A DNA stretch of 64,000 nucleotides from Ascaphus truei. Lineage: Eukaryota; Chordata; Amphibia; Anura; Ascaphidae. The translations under genes were made by a program, and so were the position numbers. Shown here in pieces: positions 1-11,143 of the stretch. The stretch is taken from assembly GCA_036426205.1 (NCBI GenBank), contig CM071571.1, positions 115,258,244-115,322,243 of the forward strand, read 5' to 3'. The number at the start of each line of letters is the position of its first letter. Position 1 is the first letter of the stretch. The notes under the pieces are model-generated. The model saw only the letters and a list, made by a program, of their open reading frames with translations. It did no database searches and was not told the origin of the DNA.

Positions 1-535
1 AACTTTTTATTCATTTGATCAGCCTGTTTGATGTATTCAGTCGTGCGCACATCGTTATGGGTTTCTGCCCATCATAGCTTTACAACACACTTGCCACCTT
101 TTTGAGACTACAGTATATCAGATAGAAGTTATTTTTGTCTGTGTTTTTAAGCATTTGTTTTCTCTTTTTTTATTCTGTGTATTGTTTCGCAACTGCACAC
201 CCTGAAAGTTAGCGAGAGAATTCTAAAAAGAAGCTCCTTGTTTCTGGTAGCAATTTGACGGCCTTCTGTTTTACCTTGAAAACATCTGTTCTCAGATTGG
301 AGATTACAGCTAATAGATATGTGGCAGCCTTAACACTGCTCAAAATAGTTAAATGTATACCGCTTGCACATAATCTCACTTCCCCCCTCTCCTCTTACCC
401 TTTCTTTCCCCCCCCCCCCCTCACTCTTCTATTCTTTTTCACATCTTTCAAGTAATAAAGCACTTAAAAACTTTGATGGTAGTAGCCTCCCGATTGGAGG
501 CCCAGAAATATTTCAATGTTCTAAAGATTAGATGG
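1..535. other. Intron of tmtc3, unannotated
   Basis: AT-rich noncoding sequence with a CT-rich stretch and a 14-base C run near 407-420. The short reading frame at 255-455 is made of this low-complexity tract and has no family resemblance. No exon is recognised. Confidence 0.6.
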
Positions 536-712
536 AGTTTCTGTTGGCTTTAATGAAATGTCTTAAGACCTTATTTTCCGATTATGTTTAAATACCAAAA
601 AAGATCATTCTATTGTTCAGATAAAAATTTATGTACATTGTTCTTCCTGTTTCAAAGTTTTGATCTGATACCACGAAAACAATAAAAACGTTTGAAAAAA
701 AAAATAGTTAAA
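536..712 (+). mobile_element. Possible LINE 3' tail
   Basis: An AT-rich segment ending in CAATAAAAACGTTTG and a run of ten A resembles the 3' end of a poly(A)-tailed LINE of the L1/Tx1 type. There is no coding sequence in it. The call rests only on the polyadenylation signal plus A tail, so confidence is low. Confidence 0.3.
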
Positions 713-2730
713 TGCCCGACCAGTTAAACGATTCCCAGTTTCTGACTTTTTTATTTTTTACCTGCCTCTTACCTATTGCATAATATTTGTAAATGGGAAA
801 CACTTTTGCAATGTGTGTGTGATATGTAAAATATGTATTATATGATCTAAAATAACCACAATAGTGTTTGGATGTTTTTTGTTAATTTTTAACCTAAAGA
901 AATCTGTTTCAGTTAAAGTAGCAACTCCAACTCCCCCTTCTTTTATTGGTTACCAGAATGGTATTCAGTGAGTCTCCAAAGCTAAACTACTTGAATTTTA
1001 GCTAAGGGAACCCTGGTTTCAGAGATACTTACTTACGAAGGTATCCTAGTATTTAAAAGCCCCACATCATGCAGGACAATAGGATGCCCCAACGGAATTG
1101 CGTCCAATTAGCCCACGTGATGCGGGAGATTTAAGCTGCCATTTTGTTTTACTTAGAGGGACGGTAACATGCAACCTTCAGCTGCAAGTTAATTACTCGA
1201 GAACTAGGGCGCTCCTGGAGCTGTAAATGGCATGGTTCAGCTTCTGGGTGTCTCCGGTTCCCATCCTGGTTAAAAATAACCAAATACATTCGAAACCGGG
1301 GGACTGCTGCTCCAAAGTCCTGAATCGGTGACATTTCAGTTGAAACTCAGTGACATACAGCAACAAATGAAAAAAGCTCTATGTGCTGCACTGAACGAAT
1401 AATGGGAGTGCGGTAAAAAGTAACTTCTATTAAAGTAATTGTATAACATACCTGAGAAGCTAAAAAGGGGACAAAAAAATGTATTTAGAAAAAAATGGAA
1501 AAAATGAATGAAAAGTGTGATAGGACCCAGGAACAGCTGAATAGAGTGCTAATGTCCTAAGTGCACAAGTACACCTAAGTTTATAATACTGTCTAAATAG
1601 ATGTAGAGTGCCACTTGTGTATTGGTAATCAAGTCTGTTGTTCTGACATCAAGTGTGATTCCCAGGACAGTCAGACACTTCACTTTCAGCTCTGGTTGAT
1701 ACAGTGGCCAACAGAGATCAAGCTAAGTGAATGTAAAGACTCCACAGAGCATACAGATCTGATTTTTATATTAGAATAGCTATTTAGGGACCTCTTCCCC
1801 TTCCGATAATCTGATTTAAGGTTTACAACAGGGTAGGGGCTGTTTTTTGAGCTAATATAGATCTTGATTACATGTTAATTACTACTAAACCACAAGCAGC
1901 ACTATATATCTATGCACACTGGATTATAAATGTACTGTAGGTGTATTGCACCTTTTTGGAATTTAGAATAGCTACCCCTCCGTTTATACAAATATTTAAA
2001 CTACTAACAGCTAGACCTTTTATATTTGTTCTAATACACAGATTTTCCCTATCTAAGGGTTGCTATTAGACTATGTTTATTCGTACTTGTGTACCCACTT
2101 AGGAAATTAGCACTCTATTCACTGCTTCTAGGTGAAATCACACTTTTAACCCCCTTTTTTCTTTTTTTTTTTTTTCATTTGTTTAGTAATATATTTTGTC
2201 CAAGTTTATTTTTTTTTTTTTTTTAGACATTGATTTTATACAAGGACTTAAATAAAGTATTTTTTTACTGTACTCCCATCATTCATTGAAGTGAATGCAA
2301 CACATAGTGCTTTTTGCTTTTCTTGCTTTAATATAATTATTCCTGTTGCGCACCATGATTTTTTTTTAAATATGTTATTTCTTTCTCATTGTTACAAACT
2401 GAGCAAGGGGTGTTTCTCCTCTTTAGTGTAATTTAAATGTATTGACTTCCAAGTGAATAGTCTGAGACCAAAGATCCTACAGAGAATGAGACTGAATTCT
2501 GTTGAATCAGACTTTACTGTATAGGCAAAAGATTTGGCAACCCTGAGTCTGTATGTCTAACCCAGCACTTTTTATGGCCACATTAGAAACAAATGCAGAT
2601 TGAAAATACAGTTTGAAGCCGATCAAATGTCTCCAATTTGAATGTGATGTTTATTTTTGTATGTATAATGGAAAATCATGTAAAGAACGATGTACATAAT
2701 TAATATATTCTTATTTATTTTTCTTTCCAG
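713..2730. other. tmtc3 intron with a dispersed repeat fragment
   Basis: Noncoding. Around 913-1330 lies sequence (GTTAAAGTAGCAACTCCAAC, then text resembling a repeat also present near 13370-13700 and 42550-43050) that appears to be a dispersed unnamed repeat. The remainder is AT-rich with T runs near 2160-2224 and shows nothing I can name. Confidence 0.5.
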
Positions 2731-2846
2731 TTTGGACTCCAATTGCAGTTGCTGTATTTCTTGTTGCTATTGCAACGTTGTGTAAAGAACAGGGGATTAC
2801 GGTTGTGGGAATTTGTTGTGTCTATGAAGTCTTCATCGCTCAAGGG
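2731..2846 (+). CDS. tmtc3: tmtc3 internal exon 1 of 8 in window (transmembrane segment)
   Basis: This exon encodes part of TMTC3, an ER membrane protein of the GT-C glycosyltransferase type that the literature links to O-mannosylation of cadherin domains. The exon is preceded by a pyrimidine-rich tract ending in CAG and followed by GTAAGA. It opens with two bases of a split codon and ends on a codon boundary, giving 38 full codons. The peptide is a hydrophobic helix followed by the family hallmark [10 protein letters not shown], then VYEVFIAQG. It joins in frame to the next exon (YTLPEL...). The match to vertebrate TMTC3 is from memory of the family, not a search. The upstream exon is not in the window. 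Confidence 0.93.
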
Positions 2847-3214
2847 GTAAGAATGATCTGAATATGTAAGATGGTTGATTAAGAAGTGGAGTGCAGTATG
2901 CTGCCACCCTCTTGTGAACTGACAGCAGAGCAAGACAATTATTAATTAAACAAAAAAAAGGCATGAAATAGAAGTGGTCGCGTAGGACAACAAGAATGGG
3001 GAACTACTTTACCAATACACGTGCAATCAGAATTACTGAATCCAGTGTATATACAATGATTTCCTTCCGTTGAGCTAATTTTGACTTGCGAAATCTGCAG
3101 AAGATTGCAAATTATTAGCCAAGAGGATGCACACATTTGGTAATGGAAAAAAAAATTGTGATTTTTGTTTTTAAAGCATTTATTTATTCTGTTTCTTTTG
3201 GGGATGGCTTTCAG

Positions 3215-3387
3215 TACACATTGCCTGAGCTGGTGGATACAACTGTACAGCTTCTCCTAGGCAAAGCTAGCATCCCTTACTCCATACTTCAAACATTGCT
3301 GAAGCTCATTGTGTTGACATTCAGCACGCTGCTTCTTGTCGTAATTCGTGTTCAGGTCATCCAATCACAGCTTCCAGTCTTTACAAG
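3215..3387 (+). CDS. tmtc3: tmtc3 internal exon 2 of 8 (membrane helix, start of DUF1736)
   Basis: The acceptor TTTCAG and donor GTAAGA bound 173 bases. The exon begins on a codon boundary and leaves two bases (AG) that are completed by the G at the start of the next exon to give Arg. The peptide contains a strongly hydrophobic stretch ([19 protein letters not shown]) and ends in SQLPVFTR, the start of the DUF1736 region that defines the TMTC family. A longer open reading frame reads through from intron sequence at 3137; I reject that start because the splice acceptor and the protein family both place the exon start at 3215. Confidence 0.94.
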
Positions 3388-3484
3388 GTAAGATATGATT
3401 CTTAAATATGTTGGCCTCAAAAAATAATTATAGCAAAGGCAAGACCCTTGTCCAACGTAGGGTTTGCTTACATGTCCAAGATAT

Positions 3485-4132
3485 ACTATTAAATGGCTGG
3501 GAAGAATTCAATCCCTGGGTTAAAAACCCATACACCATTTAGTGAAATATCATAAAAACACTTTTATTAAACACTTATGCAAAGACTTCTACAAATATTC
3601 AAAAACAGGAGTGAGAGCAGGAGTGGAATGAGCGATATAAACCTGTCTAGCTCGCTGATACGCACACAGTTAGCAACTATAATACTATTGATAAATCCTG
3701 GCAGTCCTATACATAGACCTTTATACATGTTATTCACACACTAGTGGGGTGTTTATGACCACAAAACACCAACCACAAACTGACTTGTAACACTCCTCAT
3801 CCGTATTGTACTTAATGGGACGTGTTACAAGTCCAGTTTATGTTGGTGTTTTTGTGTCATACACACCCCATCTAGTGTGCTTGATCTATACTGCTATAAG
3901 GTCTATGTATAGGACTGCCAGGATTTATCAATAGTAATTATGTTGGCTAACTGTGTGCTTACAGCGAGCTATACAGGTTTATATCGCTCATTCCACTCCC
4001 TGCTCTCACTCCCTGTTTCTTTTACTATTTGTAGAAGTTTTGCAAAGTGTTAATAAATTGTTTTTATGATATTCACTAAATGGTGTAGGGGTTTTTAACC
4101 CGGGGATTGAATTCTCCCAGTCATTTAATAGT
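3485..4132. repeat. 648-bp foldback element (long inverted repeat)
   Basis: The left arm (3485-about 3795) and right arm (about 3822-4132) are imperfect reverse complements over about 300 bases each, with a loop of about 26 bases. The outer ends read ACTATTAAATGGCTGGGA on the left and the complement of ACTATTAAATGACTGGGA on the right. The central arm pair is AACACCAACCACAAAC / its complement near 3836-3850. There is no open reading frame. It is most simply a nonautonomous foldback or long-TIR MITE, or a head-to-head dimer of one terminal repeat. Confidence 0.8.
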
Positions 4133-4902
4133 AAGAGAGTGCAAATAGATATCTCTTTTGGTTACCCCTTAACCCTCCCCTGTGTTGACATATGTACCTA
4201 TTTCCCGTATGCACCCCTTATCCTTGCGTATATATTCCTCTTACATTTTGGTGAGCGGCAATACCCCTTGATTCATGTCCAAGATATATAAGTTTGGAGA
4301 GAGTATGAGATTTCCGCAAGGATATTGCTATACTGGAGGTCAATGCGAGTGGTCTGCAGGTGGTGTATATACCTCCGTGGAAGCGGTGCGGAAAATTGTG
4401 GCAGTAGAAAATCTGTTTAAGCGTTCTAATTGATGCATATGTTACTTATAAATCTGTAAAGAATTGGCAAAGTGCGAGTTTGCACACAATTGCTTTTCTG
4501 TCTTTCTATAAATATTTAAACATATTTACACTATTGGTTTCCTTTCTTCCTCCCCTTCCTGGAGACAAACTGCCTCAAACGGAGAGGGGTTTGAACACAG
4601 CTGCAGCTGATTAGTGACGGATTGAAGGGGTCATTATAAATGTGTTTTTGATCATATCCAGTTTCCTTTCTCACTTTTGAAACCACCAGTGTTGCCAACT
4701 TTTGCTAATTTTATGGTTACATTCAGCGCTCCTCACTTTGCCCCTTTATATATGGATCTTGATAAGCAGGAGATTCCAACTTACCACCCTATAAATCCGC
4801 AAACAGCTTTTGGATATTTGAGCAATATCTGCACATAACCTAATATTATGTTTGGACAACAAGTATAAATATTAGATGCGTTTTTTGTGTTTCTGATTTT
4901 AG
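4133..4902. other. tmtc3 intron, unannotated
   Basis: Noncoding sequence flanking exon 3. It contains no long reading frame and no repeat I can name. Confidence 0.5.
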
Positions 4903-5155
4903 GTTTGATAACCCTGCAGCTGTCAGCTCAACTCCTGCAAGACAGTTCACTTTTAACTACCTGCTCCCTGTGAACGCATGGCTTCTCCTGAATCCTTCAG
5001 ATCTGTGCTGCGATTGGACAATGGGAACCATCCCATTGGTAGAATCTGTTCTAGATATCAGGAACCTGGCTACACTGACTTTCTTTGGTGTTCTGGGATA
5101 CTTGATGGTATTCAGTGTCCGGTATTCAGGAGATTCTTCCAAAACGGTGCTAATG
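4903..5155 (+). CDS. tmtc3: tmtc3 internal exon 3 of 8 (DUF1736 core)
   Basis: The exon of 253 bases follows a TTTTAG acceptor and precedes GTAAGAG. One leading base completes the split Arg codon, then 84 codons are read to ATG. The peptide begins FDNPAA, includes [20 protein letters not shown] and [11 protein letters not shown], and ends in [12 protein letters not shown]. These are core DUF1736 motifs facing the ER lumen in this family. The real frame starts at 4904 (FDNPAA) and runs through the exon; two other frames also stay open here for 60-70 codons but lack family similarity. The following intron is about 8.8 kb. Confidence 0.95.
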
Positions 5156-5816
5156 GTAAGAGAACTTGTTAGATTGTGTGTAGTATAATGAAATTCAATG
5201 TAGTTTTACCATTTGTAGGATATTCTATTTGTGTGCTACATTAGAAACCAATGAATTTAAAGAAAGCGGTACAAATAGCATGGATTGCTGCTTTCAACTG
5301 TGGATGAGACAGACTATGTAACGCATAGGTCATTGATTAAAGGCTGGAATGTCAAAATAGTGGGCATTTAAAAAAAAATGTCTTTAATGTAGAAAAGTAT
5401 GTAAAGATGTCTGAAGGAAAAACATTTTTGGACCACCTTACTAGAACTGCAGCTTTAAGTAAAATAAATTTGTCCTGAATGAATGTTGTTCCTCCTTTGT
5501 ATGTAGTTATGGGGCAAGAGTCCCAAAAACAGTGCTCAATCTCGTTCAGAACTCAGTAGATAATAAAAAATCCTTATTTTTTGTGGGTCGCCTATAACCA
5601 TACTTTTTAGTATTGGCCCCAGTGCTTAGTACATAATCTATCCAATTGACAAATAACATGAATGAGGTTAACGTACCGTTACTTTTTAGGATTGCGCCCT
5701 ACATGACCCTTGTGTTACCGCACTGTTACCGGTCATCCAGTCTCAATGAAGGGAGACATACAATACTCACTTATGGCTGTTCTCCTGTGCGTGCATCTAC
5801 GCTCGTGTGCAATATA
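5156..5816. other. tmtc3 intron, unannotated
   Basis: Noncoding. A fragment near 5447-5460 (AGAACTGCAGCTTTAAGT) resembles the end of the AAAGCTGCAG-type MITE described at 14821-15279, so a decayed relative may lie here. Confidence 0.4.
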
Positions 5817-6115
5817 ACAGTAGGAAGATCCCAAGATTCCAGCGGTGCACAGCTGTAGAGATGAGAGACCAGCAGGTGTAGATTAAAATGAAATTTTATT
5901 AAAAAACATATGTATGGGACACACTCTGACGCGTTTGCGACCTGCGTGGTCTTAATCATAGAGCCTTGATTAAGGACCACCAGGTCCGAACGCGTCAGAG
6001 TGTGTCCCCATACCTAGTGTTTTTTTCAATAAATTTCATTTTTAATCACACATGCTGGTCTCTCATCTCTACAAGCTGTGCACCGCTGGAATCTTCGGAT
6101 CCTTCCTACTGTTGT
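5817..6115. repeat. 300-bp foldback with paired Penelope-type terminal motifs
   Basis: A near-perfect hairpin: AACAGTAGGAAG at 5817 pairs with CTTCCTACTGTT at 6102-6113, and arms of about 140 bases meet near 5960. Each arm carries an ACGCGT motif next to a GATTAAG motif and an A/T-rich segment, the same layout as in the other Penelope-like terminal repeats in this window. It looks like two terminal repeats in inverted orientation with nothing between them. Confidence 0.75.
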
Positions 6116-8438
6116 TCCTCCTTTGTCGGTTAAATATGTACATGCGCTTTAAAAACAATCTTTAACAAAAAAAAGACTAGGCTGGTGCCTATGTAACACT
6201 TTTCCTGCTGAACTCACAACATGGTTTTAGATCATTATTGCACAGGGCAATAGATCAACTTTTAATGTTTCTTTTTAGGTATGTCTGTGTAAGCTTAATA
6301 GTGTCTAGAATAATCAGACGTCGCCATTTAGCACTATTTCACCATCATGACTGTTCACTGCCGCAGGTTTATCTTTGAACACTTTCAGCACCAAACCCTG
6401 AGCACCTCGGGGAAGAAACAGCCACGGCCAACTGTATGTTGGCAGCTGAATGGCTGTAGCCAACTGTCCAATTCACTCCCCCCCCCCCCAAAGATTTGTT
6501 TTTAGGAGGGCCCTCTGAACTGTTCTGTTTCCCAAGATATGTATGGATTCTTTGTGTTGGTTTTGACACACACACACACAGCTACAAATATGGTTGCAGT
6601 GTTGAGACTAGAAAGTTGCAGCGTCATCTTCTGATGTAGCATAATTTTAGATATTTTTTTACTTTGCATAATAGGGGAGATTCACTAATTCCCAATGCAG
6701 AGTATTGCACCCCAATACAGCATTCACCTCCATGGCAGAGCTGGTTTTGGTGCAGTACCATACATTGGTGCTTAGTGAATCTAACTGGACTCTGATTAAA
6801 AACATTGCTAAACTATGTTTCTTCTTTATAGACCGTGACTGCTGGGACATCTTTGTATTTTAGATATGATTTAGGGGAATTAGGGTCCCATTGCACCCTG
6901 CAAGCACATTTTTTTATCTCTTGAGTGCTGTCTATCACTTGTTTTATTGCTAAACTATCTACTCTTCTCTTTTCCATGCACATCAACTATTTCTAGATCT
7001 GTAGAGTCTTTTTTTTTTTTTAAATTACAAGTAGTGTTTTTTCTATTTTATTTGTTAAAGAAAATATATGCAAAAAGAAAAGCTGATTAGGTTTAGCCTC
7101 ACTTTAGAGGAATTTGATCCAAGACCAGAAATTAAAGATGGCATGGCAGCATCGTCTGACATTAACCGTTTTTAAAATGCTGGTGAAAGTGTTGCATAGT
7201 TGTCTGTGAAATGAACATTTGCATAGAGAGGCAGGACATTGGCTTGTGCTCTATCTCCAATTTGCTTCTTGAAAATCTTGCAAGCACCATGCTGTGCAAT
7301 TTAACTCTGATAGGATGGGATTGATAATTGCTATGGAAGTTTCTCCCTTCTCTCAGCCATTGAGGTAGATGACCTATAGGAACACAGCTGCATGATACTA
7401 CAGCTACAAGAGTACAAAATGAAAATCTTGCCCATCAGTGTCCTGTGTTATCTAAACACTGTCTCTGGTGTATCTGCATATAGCAATGTTAGACTGAATC
7501 AGGATGAAATGTAAAGCTATTTTTCAAGCCATCAAATAACTCCACATTTTGAGGATGTGGTGCGGAGCTTCTTTTATTGACAAGTTGCTCGACCTTTAAA
7601 GTTAATCTACATTTCTCTTGTTTGTCTGGCACACTAGTGATATGAGATTTTTAAGTATTATTTAATCCTTTGTGTTAAAGGATTTGTTTGCAAATGCGTT
7701 ACAGCGGAGTTGTTTGAGCAACAACACAATATAGCAGGTTGCTTGGTGGCTATGTCGGTAGTTCTCTTCAGCAATGTGATGTGCATCACTGTGATCCTTG
7801 GTACTTACTAGAATAGAAGCTGGACATACGTGATCCTAACATCTTCATCAAAATGTATCTAGTATTCATTTCTAAACTAGTTTAGTGACAGATGTACTTT
7901 TTTACTTTTGAGCATCATTCACTCATTTATTTTTTGGTTCATATTTCTGGGCTTCTGAGATGTTGATTATACATTTGTGGATAACTTCACGTGACCGCGG
8001 TACCTTTTGTAACTGCTTGTAATTTGCGGGTGTCCTGCACCTACAGTAGATTATATGCCAACCGGCAGCAGGTTGTTAATGTGATCGCTATCAACCCTTG
8101 GTGCAGATGTATGCTATTTTACACACCACCTGACCTGGCTCAATACATCAGACCTTATTTAAAATGAGCTTCAAATAATGATCACTGGATTCCCCACAGG
8201 TATGTGGAAGGAATGCATACATCACAACTCAGTCTAAGTTCACAAATGTTAATGGTTTATTAAATGGTAAGACAGTTTGTTTAGTTAGTAAATTCTCTCT
8301 ATAAACACTTAAATAGCTTACATTTGCATACTTTAGAGGTAAACCTAAACACTGATAAGACAACATGTAACAGAAAATACAGTAGTGACCTATCGTGCAG
8401 TACTCAATCTTTACTCTGGATATCAGTTCTACCACTAG
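6116..8438. other. tmtc3 intron, unannotated
   Basis: Noncoding, with a C run near 6478-6490 and a short CA microsatellite near 6568-6582. None of the small reading frames has domain-like composition. The sequence holds decayed interspersed DNA that I cannot name. Confidence 0.5.
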
Positions 8439-8440
8439 TG

Positions 8441-8892
8441 CAGTGTTTTTCAACAGGGGTTCCTAGGAATCATTGGGTTCCCCAGACATGCCTAAAGGGT
8501 TCCCTGCAATTTTCAGGTCATTTAAAAATTGTAGCAAGTACAGAAAAACGTAAATTTCATTTGATCTCAGACGCACTGTTGGAGAGGGTTGTGGTTCCTT
8601 ACAATACATCCCAAACCAGACACGCTATTAGAGAGGGTTGGGATGCATTACAATGCATCTGATCTCAGACACGCTATTAGAGATGGTTGGGGTTCTGCAG
8701 AATTTCACAATATAATTATAGGGTTATAAACAAAATTGGACTTTAGCTCATACATAGCACATAGAGTGCTTCTTAATTTTAACCACTTAGGCACTGCATA
8801 CATATTATGCATCGCATGCGGTTCCTTACAATGAATCTGATCTCAGACACGCTATTAGAGGGTTGGGGTTCTGCAGAATTTCACAATATAAT
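8441..8892 (+). mobile_element. hAT-like nonautonomous element with internal direct repeats
   Basis: The start CAGTGTTTTTCAACAGGGGT is the classic hAT-type terminal sequence, preceded by CACTAGTG as a possible 8-bp target site. Inside, a unit reading GATCTCAGACACGCTATTAG and continuing to a GCAGAATTTCACAATATAAT stretch occurs at about 8658-8726 and again at 8835-8902, with a more diverged copy near 8560. The right hAT terminus is not visible because the Penelope-like element begins at about 8900. Confidence 0.6.
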
Positions 8893-9679
8893 TATAGGGT
8901 CCCCTTTTGTCATAGCCCTTCCATCGCATCTTAGGGACACCAAAGACATTCTCTGCAAAATAGAGAATGTCAATGTTACTGCAGATACAATCCTGGTGTC
9001 CCTAGATGTGGAAGGGCTATACACAAGCATACCCCATAAAGTCAGTATATTTGCAGTATCGTACTTTCTGAAAACTAGAGGCAACCATCTCTTGAAACAC
9101 AATGAGTTTGTTCTTAAGTTGTTGACTTTTGTTTTAACCAAGAATTATTTCTGGTTTAACAAAACACTTAACCACCAGTCCCAGGGTACAGCAATGGGCA
9201 CGAAATGTGCTCCTTCATACGCCAACTTGTACCTGGGCTGGTGGGAGGCAGAAGTAGTATTCTCTGAGAATATGGAAAACTTCACAAACCACATACAAAT
9301 GTGGTACAGGTACATAGATGATGTACTTTTACTCTGGAATGGGACAGAAAAACTGTTGCGAAAGTTTATCACCATATTGAATACGAATGAAAACAACCTA
9401 ACACTCACTATTGAAGTTGGTCCGACTGAGATTTCTTTTCTTGATCTCAAAATCTCGATCAAGGAAAATGGGGACCTATCATCAACTATATTCAGAAAGG
9501 CAATTGCAACCAATAGTAACCTTAGGGCCAACAGTCATCAACCCCCTAATTTAATTAGGAACATCCCAGTTGGTCAGTTCTTTCGCATAAAACGACACTG
9601 TACCACATCCTCTGAATGTGAACAAGCTAGCCTCATGAAAGAAAGAAAGATTCCTGGCCTGTGGTTATGGCCGGAATAG
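8893..9679 (+). pseudogene. Penelope-like element reverse transcriptase (5' part, frameshifted)
   Basis: The frame encodes a Penelope-type reverse transcriptase core: SLDVEGLYTSIPH (motif A region), QGTAMGTKCAPSYANLYLG (motif B) and the catalytic box YIDDVLLLW near 9311, then FLDLKI and the FRK...N segment typical of this group. The catalytic aspartates are intact. A frame change near 9640 sends the frame into a stop at 9677; the proper continuation (GRNSVKRAYKSAK) is in the next frame. The N-terminal part of the polymerase is missing, cut off at the hAT-like repeat. Penelope elements are eukaryotic retroelements that prime at chromosome ends or nicks. Confidence 0.9.
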
Positions 9680-10424
9680 TGTGAAAAGGGCCTACAAAAG
9701 TGCCAAAAGTACCTCTAGGGAAATTCTCCTTAGAGACAAAATACATGGGCTAAAACCAAATTCCATCAGGTTCATTGGAACCTACAATTCACAATGGGAA
9801 CAGGCCAGAATTTTTGTCCAAACACACTGGCATATTCTAAGAGCAGATTCAGATTTAAATTAAATACTCAAAACCTACCCTGAAATGACACCAAGAAGAG
9901 CAAAAAATCTACGTGACCATCTGGTTAATAGTCATTTTGAAGGAGAAAAGAATCCAAATACTTGGCTACTAGAGAAACCAATAGACTGCTTTAGTTGCTA
10001 CAACTGTAAGGCGTGCAAGTCAATAAAAACTTCAAAAACATTCCAAAACTGGAATAATACCAGGAACTTTGACATCAGAAGATTTATTAATTGTAAACCT
10101 TCGGGTGTTATATATCTGGTTACTTGCATCTGCCAAAAGAAATACGTGGGAAAAACTAAACGGCCTTTTAGGCACCGCGTATTAGAACGTCTAGGCACTA
10201 TTCGCAACCAAATGGACACACCGGTAGCTAGACACGTTTTGGAAAATCATAATGGAGACAGCAATGTTTTGTCATTTGTTGGCATTGATCAATTCTCACT
10301 CGGCCCCAGAAAAGGTGACTGGGATGAGATTTTATTACAAAAAGAATCCAGGTGGATTTATACTCTAGGTACACTCTCCCCTCAGGGTCTCAACGACGGA
10401 TTTGTATTCTACCCATTCATTTGA
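9650..10424 (+). pseudogene. Penelope-like element thumb/linker and GIY-YIG endonuclease
   Basis: Continues the polymerase in the second frame, with one in-frame stop at about 9861. The linker has the Cys-rich stretch DCFSCYNCKACKSI. The endonuclease domain shows the GIY-YIG pattern as GVIYLVTC...KKYVGKTKRPFRHR, then the conserved H...N region and the C-terminal LLQKESRWIYTLGTLSPQGL, ending at the TGA after FYPFI. The combination of RT and GIY-YIG nuclease in one polyprotein identifies Penelope. Only one frameshift and one stop separate it from an open frame, so this copy is relatively young. Confidence 0.9.
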
Positions 10425-11143
10425 TAATGTCTCTTACCTTTTGGTAATGAATCCACTATTATCTTTGCTTCTCCATCATATATTCATTTATGTTTATCTG
10501 GATTTTACCACTAGAGGCCCCCAGGGACTGTTTCCCACTGGATTGTCCATTTCACACACATTCATTCATAACTATTCTGACCACCAGAGGCCCTCAGAGA
10601 CAAACATGGAACTAATTATAAATTAGCCAATAAGGAACATGCACATTACCTTTAAATAGCGGATGTTTGGAGGTGTTCCTTTCAGCCTCGACAAAGCCTT
10701 CAAGCGAAATGTACATCGGCATTAGGCGTACTGCCGTCATAGGTGGTGGCAACAGAGACTTCCGGTCCGTAACTTACGCTTACTGATCAAACTTATCACT
10801 CCATCTCCTATGTTTGGAGCTGCACGGTACACAGACTCCGTGTCTGTATACCTAGGAGGAGGGATTTATGCGCAATATGTGCCAAAGGACTTATGACCAG
10901 TTACTGATTTAGCGGCAGCACAGTGTTAGTCGTGACGGTCAGACATAGTACCAGACGCTCCTAGTCTGCTACTTTGTCCAGTCACGCAGTGTATGCTTTC
11001 TCTACCTTCACTGCCTTTTAAACTGTGACACAACGGGTTTAATACCCCTTCTGGAGATATCATATGCAACTTTGAAGCAGATTGTTTCTATTATGTGCAC
11101 TTAATATAAAGTATACAGCAAGACGTTTTACTATTAGGACCTT
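10425..11143 (+). mobile_element. Penelope-like element 3' terminal region
   Basis: Follows the nuclease stop. It contains CCTCGACAAAGCCTTCAAGC followed by GAAATGTACATCGGC at 10686-10720, a degenerate version of the hammerhead-ribozyme-like block carried in Penelope terminal repeats. It ends at the LTR-like block that starts at 11144. Confidence 0.6.

Noticed and set aside
3137..3214. ATG at 3137 as start of a small membrane protein
   Set aside because: The open frame runs through the splice acceptor into tmtc3 exon 2; the first 26 codons are intron.
4970..5188. ATG at 4970 as an independent 72-residue gene start
   Set aside because: It is not in the tmtc3 frame-independent sense a gene: it lies within exon 3, and the family match extends upstream to 4904 and stops at the donor at 5155.
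9145..9531. A 128-residue minus-strand frame
   Set aside because: Antisense shadow of the Penelope reverse transcriptase.
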